Assembly: GCA_963920525.1 (NCBI GenBank)
Contig: OY986435.1
Coordinates: 225,215,293 to 225,279,292, forward strand
Origin: Dichetophora obliterata
Lineage: Eukaryota > Arthropoda > Insecta > Diptera > Sciomyzidae
Direction: 5' to 3'
DNA length: 64,000 nt
Shown one piece after another: positions 12,444 to 23,819 of this stretch (the stretch's first letter is position 1; each line of letters opens with the position of its first letter). The position numbers were made by a program, and so were the translations under genes. The notes beneath the pieces were generated by a model. That model saw only the letters and a program-made list of their open reading frames with translations. It was not told the origin of the DNA and made no database searches.

Positions 12444-13932
12444 TACAGAATTTAATGGTCCTAGCTTTTATAGTTTCTGAGATAAACATTTTGATTTTTT
12501 GGCAAGTTGTAATGAGATTGTATTGTCTGTGGGTAAAACGCCCAACTTGATTACAAACTGAGTTGTGCCAACGGTTGCAACGCCTATTTCTTGCATTAAC
12601 TTTTGCATCAGAGCAAATAGCGTATTTTTGACAAATTTGTAAAAAGTCTTAGCACTAAACAAAAGAGCACTTGATTACGACCAAAGTGCACTTTGAATTT
12701 CATTCTGTAATTCGCAGCCAATTTTTTTTTAATTTTTACAACTTTATTGAAATATAATTTAGAATTTTTATTACAATTGTTTACTTTCCCGTGAAGTAAA
12801 TTAAAATTTTTTTAACAATAGTTTTAAGTTTATATCTATTTTGAATACTAGCAAATGCCCGCTGCTTTGCCTGCGTTAAAATATTAAATACCGTGTAAAA
12901 ATTTTAAATCTTAAAATTAAAGTTTTTTGTTGCATTTTCAAATGCAAAATATAAAATAACTATGTTTGTAAAATAGTGAAAACATACTATAAATATTAAA
13001 AACTTTTCTTTATTTAATTTGAATTAACTTCTTATAGTAATTTTTATGGTGACATAAAGTTCCTTGGCTTTTTCTGTATATTGATTCTTTAAAAATTCCT
13101 GCATAATTGGATTATAAAAAATGTGGTTAAAAAATTTTTTGGATTTGTAATTAAAAAATGTAGTTTTTAACTTAGATTCTGAACATATATTCTTCTTAAG
13201 TTTTGAAAAATTAACATTATTATGACATCAAACTTTTGGCTGTTTCTCGAAAACTATAGATTATCTCAGAACAACGCATTTTTTATGAAAAGCCGTTGGT
13301 TAATAAAATTAACAATAACGAAAGATTTTTCGAAAAAATTTTGTACGCATATCTAGTATATTGAAAAAAATTCCCATTATTATGTCATCAAAATCATTTC
13401 GATATCTTGAAAACTAGAGATTTTTAATATAACACATTTTTTAAACTTAAAATGAGAAAAAACCGATTGAAATTTTAATTTTTGAATTTGCAAGCAGACA
13501 TCTCCGCCATTTTCAGATCGATGTTCATCAAATTTTCTTTGTCTGAACGGTCAATTAAGTGAATTTGAAGAAATTGGAAAAGATTTACCGTTACTTCCCC
13601 AATTCAATGTTTTATATTGTTTTCACAAAACATCTAAAATATTCAAATTGTGCTCAAAAAGTAGGCCAAAAGTTATTTTTGTTGTAAGTTTATTTTTCAA
13701 TTTCCATTTTCCCCACTCTTTCATATGACATATCATTTATCTGCAAAAATTGCTTAATTTTGACACAAAATTCAATAATCAGTTTCTATCATTAAAAATT
13801 ATGGGCTTCTACTATTTTTTGGAGACAATTTTCTTTTATAAAAATGTAATTATATTTTTTAATAATTAGTTTAAAAATAAATTCTGTGAAAATTTTTTTA
13901 CATATTTCACACTATTCCAAATTTATGTAATA
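12444..13932. other. No gene; Helitron/DINE-like terminus at about 12849
   Basis: The sequence ACTAGCAAATGCCCGC at about 12848 is, on the minus strand, a GCGGGC...CTAGT end of the Helitron/Helentron type. The rest is AT-rich with no supported frame. A low-complexity segment with ATTATGTCATCAAA-like phrases recurs around 13210-13390. Confidence 0.4.
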
Positions 13933-15040
13933 CTAGCTGATATACCGGTGTTACTCGGGGGAAAAAATGTAAAATTTTTATGTTTAGGTTTTATTCGTTC
14001 TGAAGATAAAAATAAGCTTTTGACGTAAAGCGTATGGAAATATGCAAAATGGTTTTTTTTCATTCTAAGGAGACGTCATTATTAGAAAAAGACGTTGTAC
14101 TAAAAATTTGTGAAATCTTGAAGATATGTGAATTTTTTTGGTGTCAAGATTACAGAATTTTTAAAAATTAATTAAACAAAGCTTTTCGCTAAAAAAGTAT
14201 GCTAGTTGGTTGATTTTCCTTACTTGTAAAAGGGTGGAAACGGCGTGGTCAAAACTAATTATGCCAAAGCTTAACCCAAGATTCAAGTAAAATGTAAGCC
14301 AAATTTGAGTTAAATTCGTCCAGCTGTTAAGATTTGTATTCTGGTCAATCAAACAGAAAATGATTTTTATTAATGTAGATAATCAGCTTTCATATAATTT
14401 TTGTCCGTTAATTTTTCCGATATTGTAAAAGCAATTTTGCTATTTGGGGCAAAGAAACATCCAATAAATAAAAGATTATTTAAATCGGTCCAGCCGATCT
14501 TTATATGTTATATGTTAATTGTATAACTAGCCTGACTTTATTTTATTAATTTAGATTGATGTGATAAAATTAATACAAAATATTATTAAGTAATAGTTTA
14601 TTAAGTACAAATATGAAGTATTTTAATAGCGTATCAGTTGAATTCGTTAAAACTCAAAGCGCATATCAGTTGGGATCACCGGAATCCTCGGAATGAGAAC
14701 TGCCTCACCTTTGAATTTTCCTTTGAGTATTATCGCGTGAATGGTATTGATCATCAGTTTTCTTATCACCAAACGCTGATAATATATATATCAACCGAGC
14801 CGTTTCACGGGCTGCTTCTCTACGCTCTTGTGTTTGAGAAGCCCGAAGTCGAGCCATACTTGCGCGGCGCTTTTCTCGTGCGATTTCTCGTTCTTCTTCA
14901 ATAGATTGATTCACAATGTTTTGAAGCCTAATTGCATTATGGCTTTGTTGGGAAAGATTAGATCTTCTAGGTCGCGGCATTGTTAATAATAATACTCGCA
15001 CAATAAGATTTATTAAAACACACGCACAAAACAAACAAAT
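13933..15040 (-). mobile_element. Internally deleted Helitron relic
   Basis: A Helitron replication-protein N-terminus and a helicase C-terminus lie only about 100 bp apart on the minus strand, so several kilobases of the autonomous element are missing. Downstream on that strand the sequence runs to CAGCTAGT|AT at about 13933, a plausible CTAGT 3' terminus inserted between A and T. The 5' end is not defined. The interior shares GGTCCAGCCG phrases with the DINE-like repeats at 15655-16510. Confidence 0.55.
14640..14980 (-). pseudogene. Helitron Rep/helicase remnants (N-terminus fused to helicase end)
   Basis: From 14980 the minus strand reads MPRPRRSNLSQQS..., then a charged block ending in SQTQERREAARETARL. 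This is the arginine-rich N-terminus seen in insect Helitron proteins. Near 14640-14700, in another frame, the strand reads GEAVLIPRIPVIPTDMRFEF, the conserved segment just before the last helicase motif. The Rep nuclease and most helicase motifs are absent. This was recognised from remembered family motifs, not a search. Confidence 0.65.
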
Positions 15041-15349
15041 CGACCGGTAACCTTAAATATGCTTCTTTCAAAAAAAAAAAAAAAACCACAGACAACATAA
15101 AAAAAACTTTCGAGACTTACAGCTATTTACTGACAGGCAGCGGCACCGAAATATTCCGAGAGGTTCTTGTTTTTATTTTAAAGAAAATGATTTTTTATTA
15201 ATATATATATGCATATGACAAACACGATAGGTTTGTGTCTAAGAAAAATATAGTACACTGCTGTCATTGTCATTTCACTGCTGTCAATTATTTTTAAAGC
15301 AAATTCTATTAGGAAATCATTTTAGTACATTTCAACTTGAATAAATGTT

Positions 15350-15432
15350 CTTTCGATAGCTGAGTCGGCTCACCCATCAGTTTTAAAGCCATGAGGTAGT
15401 GGAATCGATTCCAACAATGAGCGGAACAAATG
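15350..15432 (+). mobile_element. tRNA-like SINE head, copy A
   Basis: The A-box-like TAGCTGAGTCGG and B-box-like GGAATCGATTCC are spaced as in tRNA genes, about 50 bases apart, ending in GAGCGGAAC. The sequence is close to copy B at 26573-26655. It is followed by poly-T/A tracts. A true tRNA is unlikely because the cloverleaf ends do not pair and the copy is repeated. Confidence 0.6.
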
Positions 15433-15654
15433 TTTTTTTTTTAATTTTTTTTTTTACTTTTAATTTTTTTTTTAGGGAAAATGCAACAAAACCAACTTTA
15501 CCAAAGAGTAATGAATATAAAAATCTCTTTCAGTTGCAAAAGTTACGGTTTTAAAATTAAAAATGAAGAAATTTTTATTCGTTTATAAGATTTTATTTTG
15601 ATAATTAAATGCCAGAAAAAAGTTAGTTTTTGCAGTAAAGTATATTGAATTAAA

Positions 15655-16510
15655 TTTAGCTTGTGTGAGCGAAGCCACGCCAGGTTTCCAATGCCCGTGC
15701 CAGTTTTCTAATAGAAATGCCTGACCAATACGTAACTCCATACTGAATTTCATTGTTATATGATATTTATTTCCAAAGCTATTCGATATCACAAATTTGG
15801 CTTGTATGGGTGGAGCCACACCCCCTTGTTTAATGACCGTTTCAGTTTTCTAGTAGAAGGATATCACCCAATAGTAATTCCATACTGAATTTCGTTATTA
15901 TACGACATTTAGTTCCAAAGCTATCTGATATTAAAAATTTAAAGTGTATTGGTGGAGCCACGCCCCCTTTCCAAAGCCCATCCCAGTTTTCCAGTAGAAG
16001 GATATCACCAAGTGGCAACTCCATACTAAATTTCATTATTATACGGAATTTAGTTCCAAAGCTATTCGATATCATAAAATTGAAATGTAGGGCGGTGCCA
16101 CAACCCCTTGGCCTATACTTGCTCAGTTTTGCCAGTCGAAAGACACGCCTAAATAGTACGTTCTAACCGAGTTTCATTAATGTGTGACTTATAACTTGAA
16201 AGTTATACTGAAAATTTGGGCTGCTGAAAAAGTGCCACGCCCTACGTCCAACGCCCATAAAATTTTTCCAGTGTAACGGCAAGTAAAAATTAAGGTCGAA
16301 TACCGAATTCCGTTGCTGTGCGACCTAAAATTCCAAAGCTATTCGATATAAAATATTTAATTTGTATGGGAGGTGAGACGCCTCCTGAGTTTTTCCTATC
16401 TTTTAAAAGTTATTCTGCTATACGGGATGAACACAAATCCAACCAAATAAAAGATCATTAAAATCGGTCCAGCCGTTCTTGAGTTATAAATGGTGTAACA
16501 AACCTGACTT
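15655..16510. repeat. DINE/Helitron-type tandem repeats
   Basis: Diverged units of about 140-150 bp carry recurring phrases: GGTGGAGCCAC(A/G)CCCCC, CAGTTTTC(T/C)AGTAGAAGGATATCAC, CCATACTGAATTTC and TTCCAAAGCTATTCGATAT. The clearest unit starts are near 15660, 15805, 15950 and 16090. The array ends in AAAATCGGTCCAGCCGTTC, also found near 14490. Similar units appear at 49480-49745. Such arrays are typical of non-autonomous Helitrons in flies. Confidence 0.65.
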
Positions 16511-16567
16511 TGTTTTATGTATATATATACACAAATTTATGTTTAAAGTCATTTAATTATCTCTTAA

Positions 16568-19240
16568 CCCTTTGAGGACCATAAGCCTTTGGGGAATTTT
16601 CTTTTAGAATGTTGGCATTAACAACGCTAATTGAGATCCAACTAAGGCAAAAATACAAAGAAAAATAGAAAAGTATTTTCCGTTATGTAGTTTTTAATGG
16701 GACATATATGTCCCTATGGTCCTTAAGGGAGTCAAAAATCTTGTTTTTATGTTACATTGGTTTTAGTGTTTTTTTCAAAGATATTTACATTTTTCTTGTA
16801 AAATTGTGCTCTTAATAACTAATTATGTCTGATTATGGTAGTCTGTAAAACAATTACTATTATTTGTGCAACACAGATGCACCTTACATGCATTACAATA
16901 GTTTTTGGTGCGATTTTCAACCTTTTGTTTAGAGCAATGGACACATCTCTTTCTTATGTCGCCTTTGAGCATGGAGTGCAATATATCCAACCTCTTGTCA
17001 GCAGCAGTTTTAGATTTCTGAAATATTCGATTTCCTCTCGTTCGCATAGAATAGTCACCGATCAAGTTTTTTGCAACCAATCGTCTGTAGTCAAGGGAGT
17101 TCAGCTGCGATCCTTCCACAAGATTTTTTGCTTTACATTCGGTATAAATTACAAAGGCATTGTTCACGCTTATATCAAACATATCAAAAAACAACCGAAG
17201 ATAGTATTTAATTTTAGATTTACGGTCTAGTTCATAGAAAGACTTGCGTTGATCCATTAAATCTACCCCTCCCATATTTTTATTTTAGTGTGTAATGGCT
17301 TTTGGGCATGTTACGCTTATTTTCTCAGCACTACCGGCGATGCGACGTTTTACAATATCCGTCTCCGAAGGCGAAAGGAAATTTGTAAGGAGAGTTACCT
17401 CTCTGTTATCCATCCACTTTATGAATGATATGCCTTGAAAACTTTGTATGTAAATATCACTTCTTTTCATATTTTTATCGGCTGGCACACATTTTGGAAT
17501 TTGTTTTCGGTTGCTTCGAACTGTTCCGCAACACTTAATTTGGCGTTTTTTCAATTCGTACTGCAGCAATGGTGAGTTGAAAAAGTTGTCAATATATATT
17601 TTGGAGCCCAAGCCTTTGATCTTTTCAGTCAACTGAAGCACAATTGATTCACCTAGGCCATATTGAGTTGCAGACTCTTTTTTACCAAAATACAGATCAA
17701 ATTCAAATAAATAACCAGTAGCTGAGTCACATCTACACCACATCTTAAATCCCCATTTTATTGGTTTATTTTTTATGTACTGTTTCATAGCATTATGACC
17801 TTTAAATTTAACCATATGTTCATCAATTGATTGTTTGTATGTGTTCTTCATTGCGCATTGAAATGCTTCATTGAAATGCTCTATGAGAGGTCTGACCTTA
17901 TAGGCCCGATCAGTCGTATTTGCTTGATCTTCATTATTGGCGAAGTGCAAATTACGGCGTATTTCTTCAAATCTATTTCTCGTCATGACATTTTTTACAA
18001 ACGGTACACCCATATCAGAATCTTCTGACCAGTAATCACGAATTGACGGTAAAACATGATATGTCATTACCAGATTTATGCCAAGAAATGCCTGCAAATC
18101 ATCAGTGGTAAGATCGAAAACCCTTCCATTTTGCTCAGCATATCTTAGTGATTCTCGAAATAATAATTTAAGCAAAACATCAAAGTTACAACTCAATTCG
18201 AAGATTTGAAATGGCGACAGTTTAGTATTGAGATCGTTAACATCGCAAATTTGCACTTTTCCAAATTCATAATCATTATCAGTAAAAATGTTTGGAACGT
18301 ATGACTTTCTCCATTTGAACTCTACTACACGTTCACCGATCGATATTCTAGGAAGCTCGTCTACTTGTTTTACATATCGTTATCATCGATTTCACAGAAT
18401 GTTGCACCTGCGTTTACATCTTCTTCAAGGAAACTTTGGTCTTCTTGATCCAGCTGTAAACCATCTTCGTCTTCGCTATTATCTGCCATGAGAAATTGAA
18501 TTATTTCTTCTTCATTCAGGAGAAATTCTCTACGACGCGTTGAAGCCATGTTTCTAAAATTTTAATTGTTATAAACATATTTCAGCCTCTACATTTATCA
18601 TACATACCGAATTATATCAATCAGTAAATTAAATATCACGAATTAGTTTTATATTAAAACTTTCATAAGACACAAAACAACACGACTGCTTCTTATAAGT
18701 TCGCCAGATAAACTAATGATTCAAACAGCTACGCCAGCAATTGTTGTTTTCAAGCTTAATCGTGGAAACCCCGTTTTATGGCTTCTACATTATTGCTACG
18801 TTAGTTGAGTGTCCATATCAAGCAGTTACATTCAAATATTTCAAACGCAAAATTACCGTTGACGACCAGAGGAATACCCGTGTCCCTTTTCGTTTTTTTT
18901 TAAAGTTCGCACATGTTTGTAACAAAATTATACATAAAGTTAATATGAATCAGTAGAATATTGTCTATTTAAACTAAATTGTTGGAGTTTTTTTTCTTTA
19001 AATTTTTTGGTACACAAAATAAAACAGTTTCAAAATGCCACTTATACCAGCTGTAAAACATGATTTTTAAACTGCGTAAATACCGTTACAATAACTTTTT
19101 TTTACAAAACATTGCTTCCAGTCTTAAAAAACTAACATTTTAATTTCGAATGGTTGAAAAACCCAATACTTTTGTTATGCGCTTTTGATTACGGCAGATT
19201 TAATCTTTTAGGACACATGTGTCCCTTGGTCCTCAAAGGG
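16568..19240 (-). mobile_element. piggyBac-family transposon, copy 2
   Basis: The left boundary is TTAA (16564-16567) followed by CCCTTTGAGGACCATAAG. The right boundary is CTTGGTCCTCAAAGGG followed by CTAA (a TTAA with one change). The ends differ in sequence from copy 1, so it is a separate family, but they match copy 3 (19986) and the MITE at 40760. Length about 2.67 kb with a nearly complete transposase. Confidence 0.9.
16823..18549 (-). pseudogene. piggyBac transposase, copy 2 (one frameshift, one nonsense codon)
   Basis: The start at 18549 reads MASTRRREFLL, followed by an acidic N-terminus (ADNSEDEDG). A frameshift near 18375-18390 precedes the main domain. Catalytic aspartates sit in QSIDEHMVKFKG, KIYIDNFFNS and GGVDLMDQ. 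Just before the last of these an in-frame TAA (near 17285; ITH-stop-NKNM) interrupts the protein. The tail is a cysteine-rich domain (CVHCSKQK, YCNACKVHLCC) ending at 16823. Apart from these two lesions the reading frame is continuous, suggesting loss of function in the recent past. Confidence 0.92.
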
Positions 19241-19981
19241 CTAAGCATTTTTATTGATTTAAAAAACTCTCCGGCAGACGCAGCAATCACCCTTACTGCC
19301 AAACATGAATTTTTATGCTATTCGGAAAAGAAATTGTATACATACTTTCACCATTTTTAGTATAGTTGCCGAAAGTAACTATATGAACTGAATTACCAAA
19401 TTTTAGTCTAGGAAGATCAAAACTGTCTGAAATATTGCATTTTTGATGATTTTTGGGCGGTAGTGGTGGTGTGGGAACATTTTTTCCCTAAACCATCTCG
19501 TACTCGAAACCAATCGACTGCCAAAATGTCAGCTCAATTTAGCTTAAACATAGCGCTTTTCTCCACTTATCCCCTGAAAAGTGGGCGTTACTAAAGTAGG
19601 ACACTTCCATTTTCAGTACAGTTGTCGAAGTAATCATATAAACTAAGTTAAAACCTCGTTGTTTTAAAAATAAAATAATACCAATACATTATCTCAGTAA
19701 AAATAATGCAAAGATGACACAAGAGACTTGTATCAAAATAATGACTGATTTTGACGAAGAAATGATAAAACAATATCGAAAGATCGCACACAAAAAAAAG
19801 TAATTTAAGAAATGCTGACATCCTGTATTTACCGGCAAACACCAATAGTATTTTGCAACGCCTAGTTCTGGGAATAATACATGCGTTCAAAGCATACTAT
19901 GTGCAAAGTCTGGTTCGGTAAAAAATTGGCTTTCTAGAAGCAGGAAAAACAATTGACGAGTTCAAGAAAGCCATGGACATT
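19241..19981. other. No gene; short DINE-like remnant
   Basis: Around 19440-19600 phrases such as GGGCGGTAGTGG, CAATCGACTGCCAAAATG and CCTGAAAAGTGGGCG resemble inner parts of DINE/Helitron repeats. Otherwise nothing was recognised. Confidence 0.4.
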
Positions 19982-19985
19982 TTAA

Positions 19986-21290
19986 CCCTTTGAGGACCAA
20001 GGAGCATATGTATCCCAAAAGATTAAATCCACCTAAATCAGTAGCGAATAACAAAAGTACTGTTTTTTCAACCATTACAAATTAAAATGTTAGTTTTATA
20101 AGATTGGAAACAATGTTTTGTAAAAACAAGTTATTCTAACTGTACTTGTGCAGTTTAAAAATAATGTCTTGTAGCTGGTATGAGTGGCATTTTAAAAAAA
20201 TCCAAAAATTTAGTTTAAATAGACAATATTCTATCGATTCATATAAACTTTGTGTATAATTTTAAAAAGGGACACGGTTAATAAAAGAGACACGGTTCGT
20301 CAACGGTAATTTTGCGTTTGAAGAATTTAAATATAAGGCCAATAGCTCATTGCGACAAAACAGTCTCTAAACAGTTTTGTTTTTTGTTTTGGTGTTCATG
20401 TTGAGTGCGTTGACTGAAACAGATTGTTTCACTGGCCTTTTCTATACTTATTCAATTAAAAAAAATACTTTTTATAACCCTTGTAACATGGTTATTTTAA
20501 TATAATTATGTATGCCATGATTACTTCGCTTTCGTTTTTCACCGTTTAACAGCAACATGTAAAGTTTCAAAACAAAAATTTCCAAATTTCGCTTGACTAT
20601 AAACATACCGAAAAAGTTTTGTTTTGCAAAAGTTCCAGAGCTTCAGCACAAAAAGTTTTGTTATTGCATGCTGAAAGCCATTATTCACTACAAAAAAAAA
20701 TATGGGAGCTGTAGATTTGATGGATCAACACAAGACTTTCTATGAACTAGACCGTAAATCTAAAATTTAATACAATCTTCGGTTGTTTTTTGATTTGTTC
20801 GATATAAGCGTGAACAATGCCTTTGTAATTTATATCGAATGTAAAGCAAAAAATCTTGCGAAGGGTTGCAGCTGAGCTCTCTTGACTACAGACGATTGGT
20901 TGAAAAAAATTTGATCGGTTACTATTCTATGCGAACGAGAGGAAATCTAACATTTCGGAAATCAAAACCTGCTACTAACAAGAGGTTGGATATATCGCAC
21001 TCTATGCTTAAAGACGACATAAGCAACAACTGTTGCAATGCATGCAAGGTGCATATTTGTTATACAAATAATCGTAATTGTTTTGCAGGCTATTATAATC
21101 AGGCATAAATTATTATTAAATTAGTAAAAAAACACTAACAATCAATATAAAATAAAAACAAAATTTGTTGGTTCCCATAAGGACCTTAGGATCATATATG
21201 TCCCATTCGAAAATACTTTTTTTCTGTGTATTTTTGGCTTTTTAGGATCTCAATTACCTACCTTGCATGCAACCTACCATAATTAGGACC
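19986..21290 (+). mobile_element. piggyBac copy 3, deleted relative of copy 2 in opposite orientation
   Basis: It starts with TTAA (19982-19985) and CCCTTTGAGGACCAAGG. The first 350 bp match, inverted, the right end of copy 2. About 350 bp of unrelated sequence then replaces the first two thirds of the transposase. From about 20700 it follows the C-terminal third and the far subterminal region of copy 2 (AAGGACCTTAGGATCATATATGTCCC), fading near 21290 before the terminal repeat. It is internally deleted and end-truncated. Confidence 0.8.
20702..21108 (+). pseudogene. piggyBac transposase C-terminal fragment, copy 3
   Basis: It reads GAVDLMDQHKTFYELDRK, equivalent to the third catalytic aspartate region of copy 2, then an in-frame stop, then frames matching the tail (SLDYRRLV, YSMRTRGN). 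It ends with a reduced cysteine cluster (NNCCNACKVHICY). The first CxxC pair present in copy 2 is missing. Clearly non-functional. Confidence 0.85.
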
Positions 21291-21379
21291 TACTACTATT
21301 ATTAACTGCTTTAAAAAAGTAAGATTGGTTTAATGTATTTTTACTACTTTAATTAATTTATTTCCACTCTCTTTTCAGG

Positions 21380-21776
21380 GAAACTTCCTTTCACAATCGC
21401 AAGATCCGTCAGATGAAGTAGAAAGCGATAATGAGATGATGGGTATTTTTCAAAGTAATCCTGAAAATGAAATACGTTAAGAAAATTACATTGGCTTGAC
21501 CAATGATTTACAGCGCTTCACTCTACCTGACGATAATGGCATCCTTGCTAAATTTCAATCGACCGAAAGCTCAGAAGATAATGATGATGACAACCAGGAC
21601 GCTGCCGAACTTGTAGAAACTACATCACTAAGTATAGTTTTAATATCTTTTTACAATCTTCAAAATTTTTTTATAACAAAAAACGTATTCTTTGAAGAAT
21701 TAAATAAGACAGAAGAATATATGTGCCAAAAATGCTGCAATGTACAAAAGAAAATAACTGACTTTTTTCGAGACTG
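21380..21776 (+). pseudogene. Possible pogo/Tigger-type transposase C-terminus
   Basis: Short frames read SQSQDPSDEVESDNEMMG, then an acidic stretch SSEDNDDDNQDAAELVETT, and finish with KKITDFFRD followed by a stop. A C-terminal acidic region followed by a K/Q-x-x-I-x-x-FF tail is common in pogo/Tigger and jerky-like proteins. No DDE block or DNA-binding domain is present in the surroundings. The assignment is weak. Confidence 0.3.
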
Positions 21777-22137
21777 AAAGGACTTCAACATTAAGTTAAA
21801 TTTTATGTTAATACGAACCTGGCTGTTCTTTAATTTAAATATTTTTTTTAAAACATATTTTTTATAAATATTTTTTCAAAACCATATGTGGTATTAGTCT
21901 AGTAGAAGAGCTAATTTCATTTAATTTAAGTCGAAACTGGCTGTTCTTAAACTTAATGCCTCTATTATGGTTTACAACTGTGTCTTGTACGACTGGACTG
22001 GAAGTTTTTTTTTTGGTATTGTGATTTACAACAATTTAAGCCGAGTAAACATTATCAGCTGTTTTGCAATTATTGTTTTGACATTTTAGCTGCAATTTCA
22101 ATTTGTGACAGAAATAAAATAAATAAAAATAAAATAA

Positions 22138-23378
22138 TGCAACGTTGTTTTGATTTGTTTTATAGTAATAAAGAAGAAGAAGAAAGTTGAATCTATAAAT
22201 CCATTCGGAATCACACTAATCCCTTAGAATTGCCGAACACTAAGTGAGTAAATTTTTTATCATTTTGAGCAATTTGCTTATATTTATTTTCAATTTTAGG
22301 TTCATAAGTTATTTTAGACTAAACAAAAGGGTATTTTTTTATGTCTTAGATAAAATTAAGAACCAATTCAAACCTTCAACATATGCTTTAGCTATACCAC
22401 CAATATTGAAGTTATGCACAGCTCTCAGGTTCTTCGCAGAAGGAAGCTACCAAAAGTGCAGTGGCAATGACTTCAATTTAGGCCTGGCGCAACCAACGGT
22501 GTCTTTGGTTTTAAAGGAAGTTTTAGACATTATGGAGCAGCAAATTTGCGGCGCATGGATAAGCGCAGAACTGACAGCGGAGGAAAAAAATTAATCTAAA
22601 ATGTATTTTTATTCACGGACACGATTTCCTGGAATTTTAGGATGCATTGACGGCACGCATGTGCGAATAATCGCTCCTAAAAAAGAAATTCAGCACCTTT
22701 ACCTTAACAGGAAAGGTTATTACAGTCTGAATGTAATGGTAGTAAGTAAAAAAAAATGTTTGCGATGATCTTTATTTATACCTTTATTATTGTAAGGTTT
22801 GTGATTACAAAATGAGAATTCGCAGTGTCGATGCTCGATATCCCGGATCGAATCACGATTCTATAGTATGGAATCTATGCAACTATAAGGAATTCATTAA
22901 AAATAATATCCAAGAAAACTCATGGATTTTAGGTAAGTAAACTTTATATATCTTATATATATCTTATATATCTTAATGTATGATAAACAACTTTATTAAT
23001 TTTTAAAGCGATGCTGGCTACCTGTTAGAGCCTTATCTAATGACCCATTTTCGTGCGACAACAACAGATTCGCCAGAGTCTCGCTACAACCACATACATG
23101 CAAAAGCAAGGAATATTGTAGAGAGGACAATAGGCATTCTTAAGAACAAATTTAGGTGCCTTTTATCTAGCCGAGGATTGCACTAATCACCGGAAAAGGC
23201 TACGCAAATTGTTAATGTATGTTGTGCTCTACACAACATTTGCCAACATTTCAATTTTGAACCGTTGGATGAATCATGTATGACAAACGATATGAGGCGA
23301 GAATATGAGGTTTACTTTGCAACTGGCGCGCCGATGTCAGGTACCGCGAGAGTTTATTTAATTTTGTTGCAATACTAA
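22138..23378 (+). pseudogene. PIF/Harbinger (HARBI1-like) transposase with introns
   Basis: Exon 1 begins at 22138 (MQRCFDLFY) with an acidic run, then a TGA near 22192, then NHTNPLELPNT. An intron with GTGAGT...TTTTAG separates it from YFRLNKRVFF (about 22310). The DDE domain follows: CIDGTHVR (first D, about 22645), an intron (about 22743-22798), ARYPGSNHDSIVW (second D), another intron near 22934-23008, and [16 protein letters not shown] (E, about 23120). The end is at 23378. All three catalytic residues are present. A stop after TAEEKN, the TGA in exon 1 and another stop near 23183 disable it. Harbinger normally also needs a MYB-like partner, which I did not find here. Confidence 0.82.
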
Positions 23379-23817
23379 TAATCATTCTCCATCGATAAAA
23401 AAGTTGTTTTCTGTGTAAAATTTGACGTAGAATACGATGGTTATGTTTAAAACACGCTAAGTGGTGGGTAAAATTGGTAAAAATTTATTTAAAAATTTAA
23501 ATTGCGTATAAGAATATGAAATTTTTCATAAATTTTTTTGAAACTATTTTTTTCTTAAAACTCACTTTTTTATCTTCAAAATAAAACAAAACAGTTGTCT
23601 CTAGTTTAAGCAGAACCGAAGTTATGAATTTTTGAAAATTAGTCTCCAAGGCAAAATCACGAAACTTTTAACGCCCTCTATTTAAAAAAAAATCCTCGAA
23701 CAGGTGTCTCTTTTTTTTGATATAGAACCCTTAAAAAAAATTTCATGAAAATCAAAAATGGGTCGGTCATTTTTTATTCAAATCTGTACGGTTTGTAAAA
23801 CAATGACCCATATACAT
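23285..23817 (+). repeat. Harbinger 3' flank, direct-repeat copy 1
   Basis: This segment (ATATGAGG..., GGCGCGCCGATGTCAGGTACC, then a long AT-rich tail ending AATGACCCATAT) recurs in the same orientation at 28007-28880. It begins inside the last transposase exon, so the second copy is a truncated relative of the same element. The sequence is cut at 23819 by the TA-flanked element that follows. Confidence 0.8.
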
Positions 23818-23819
23818 TA

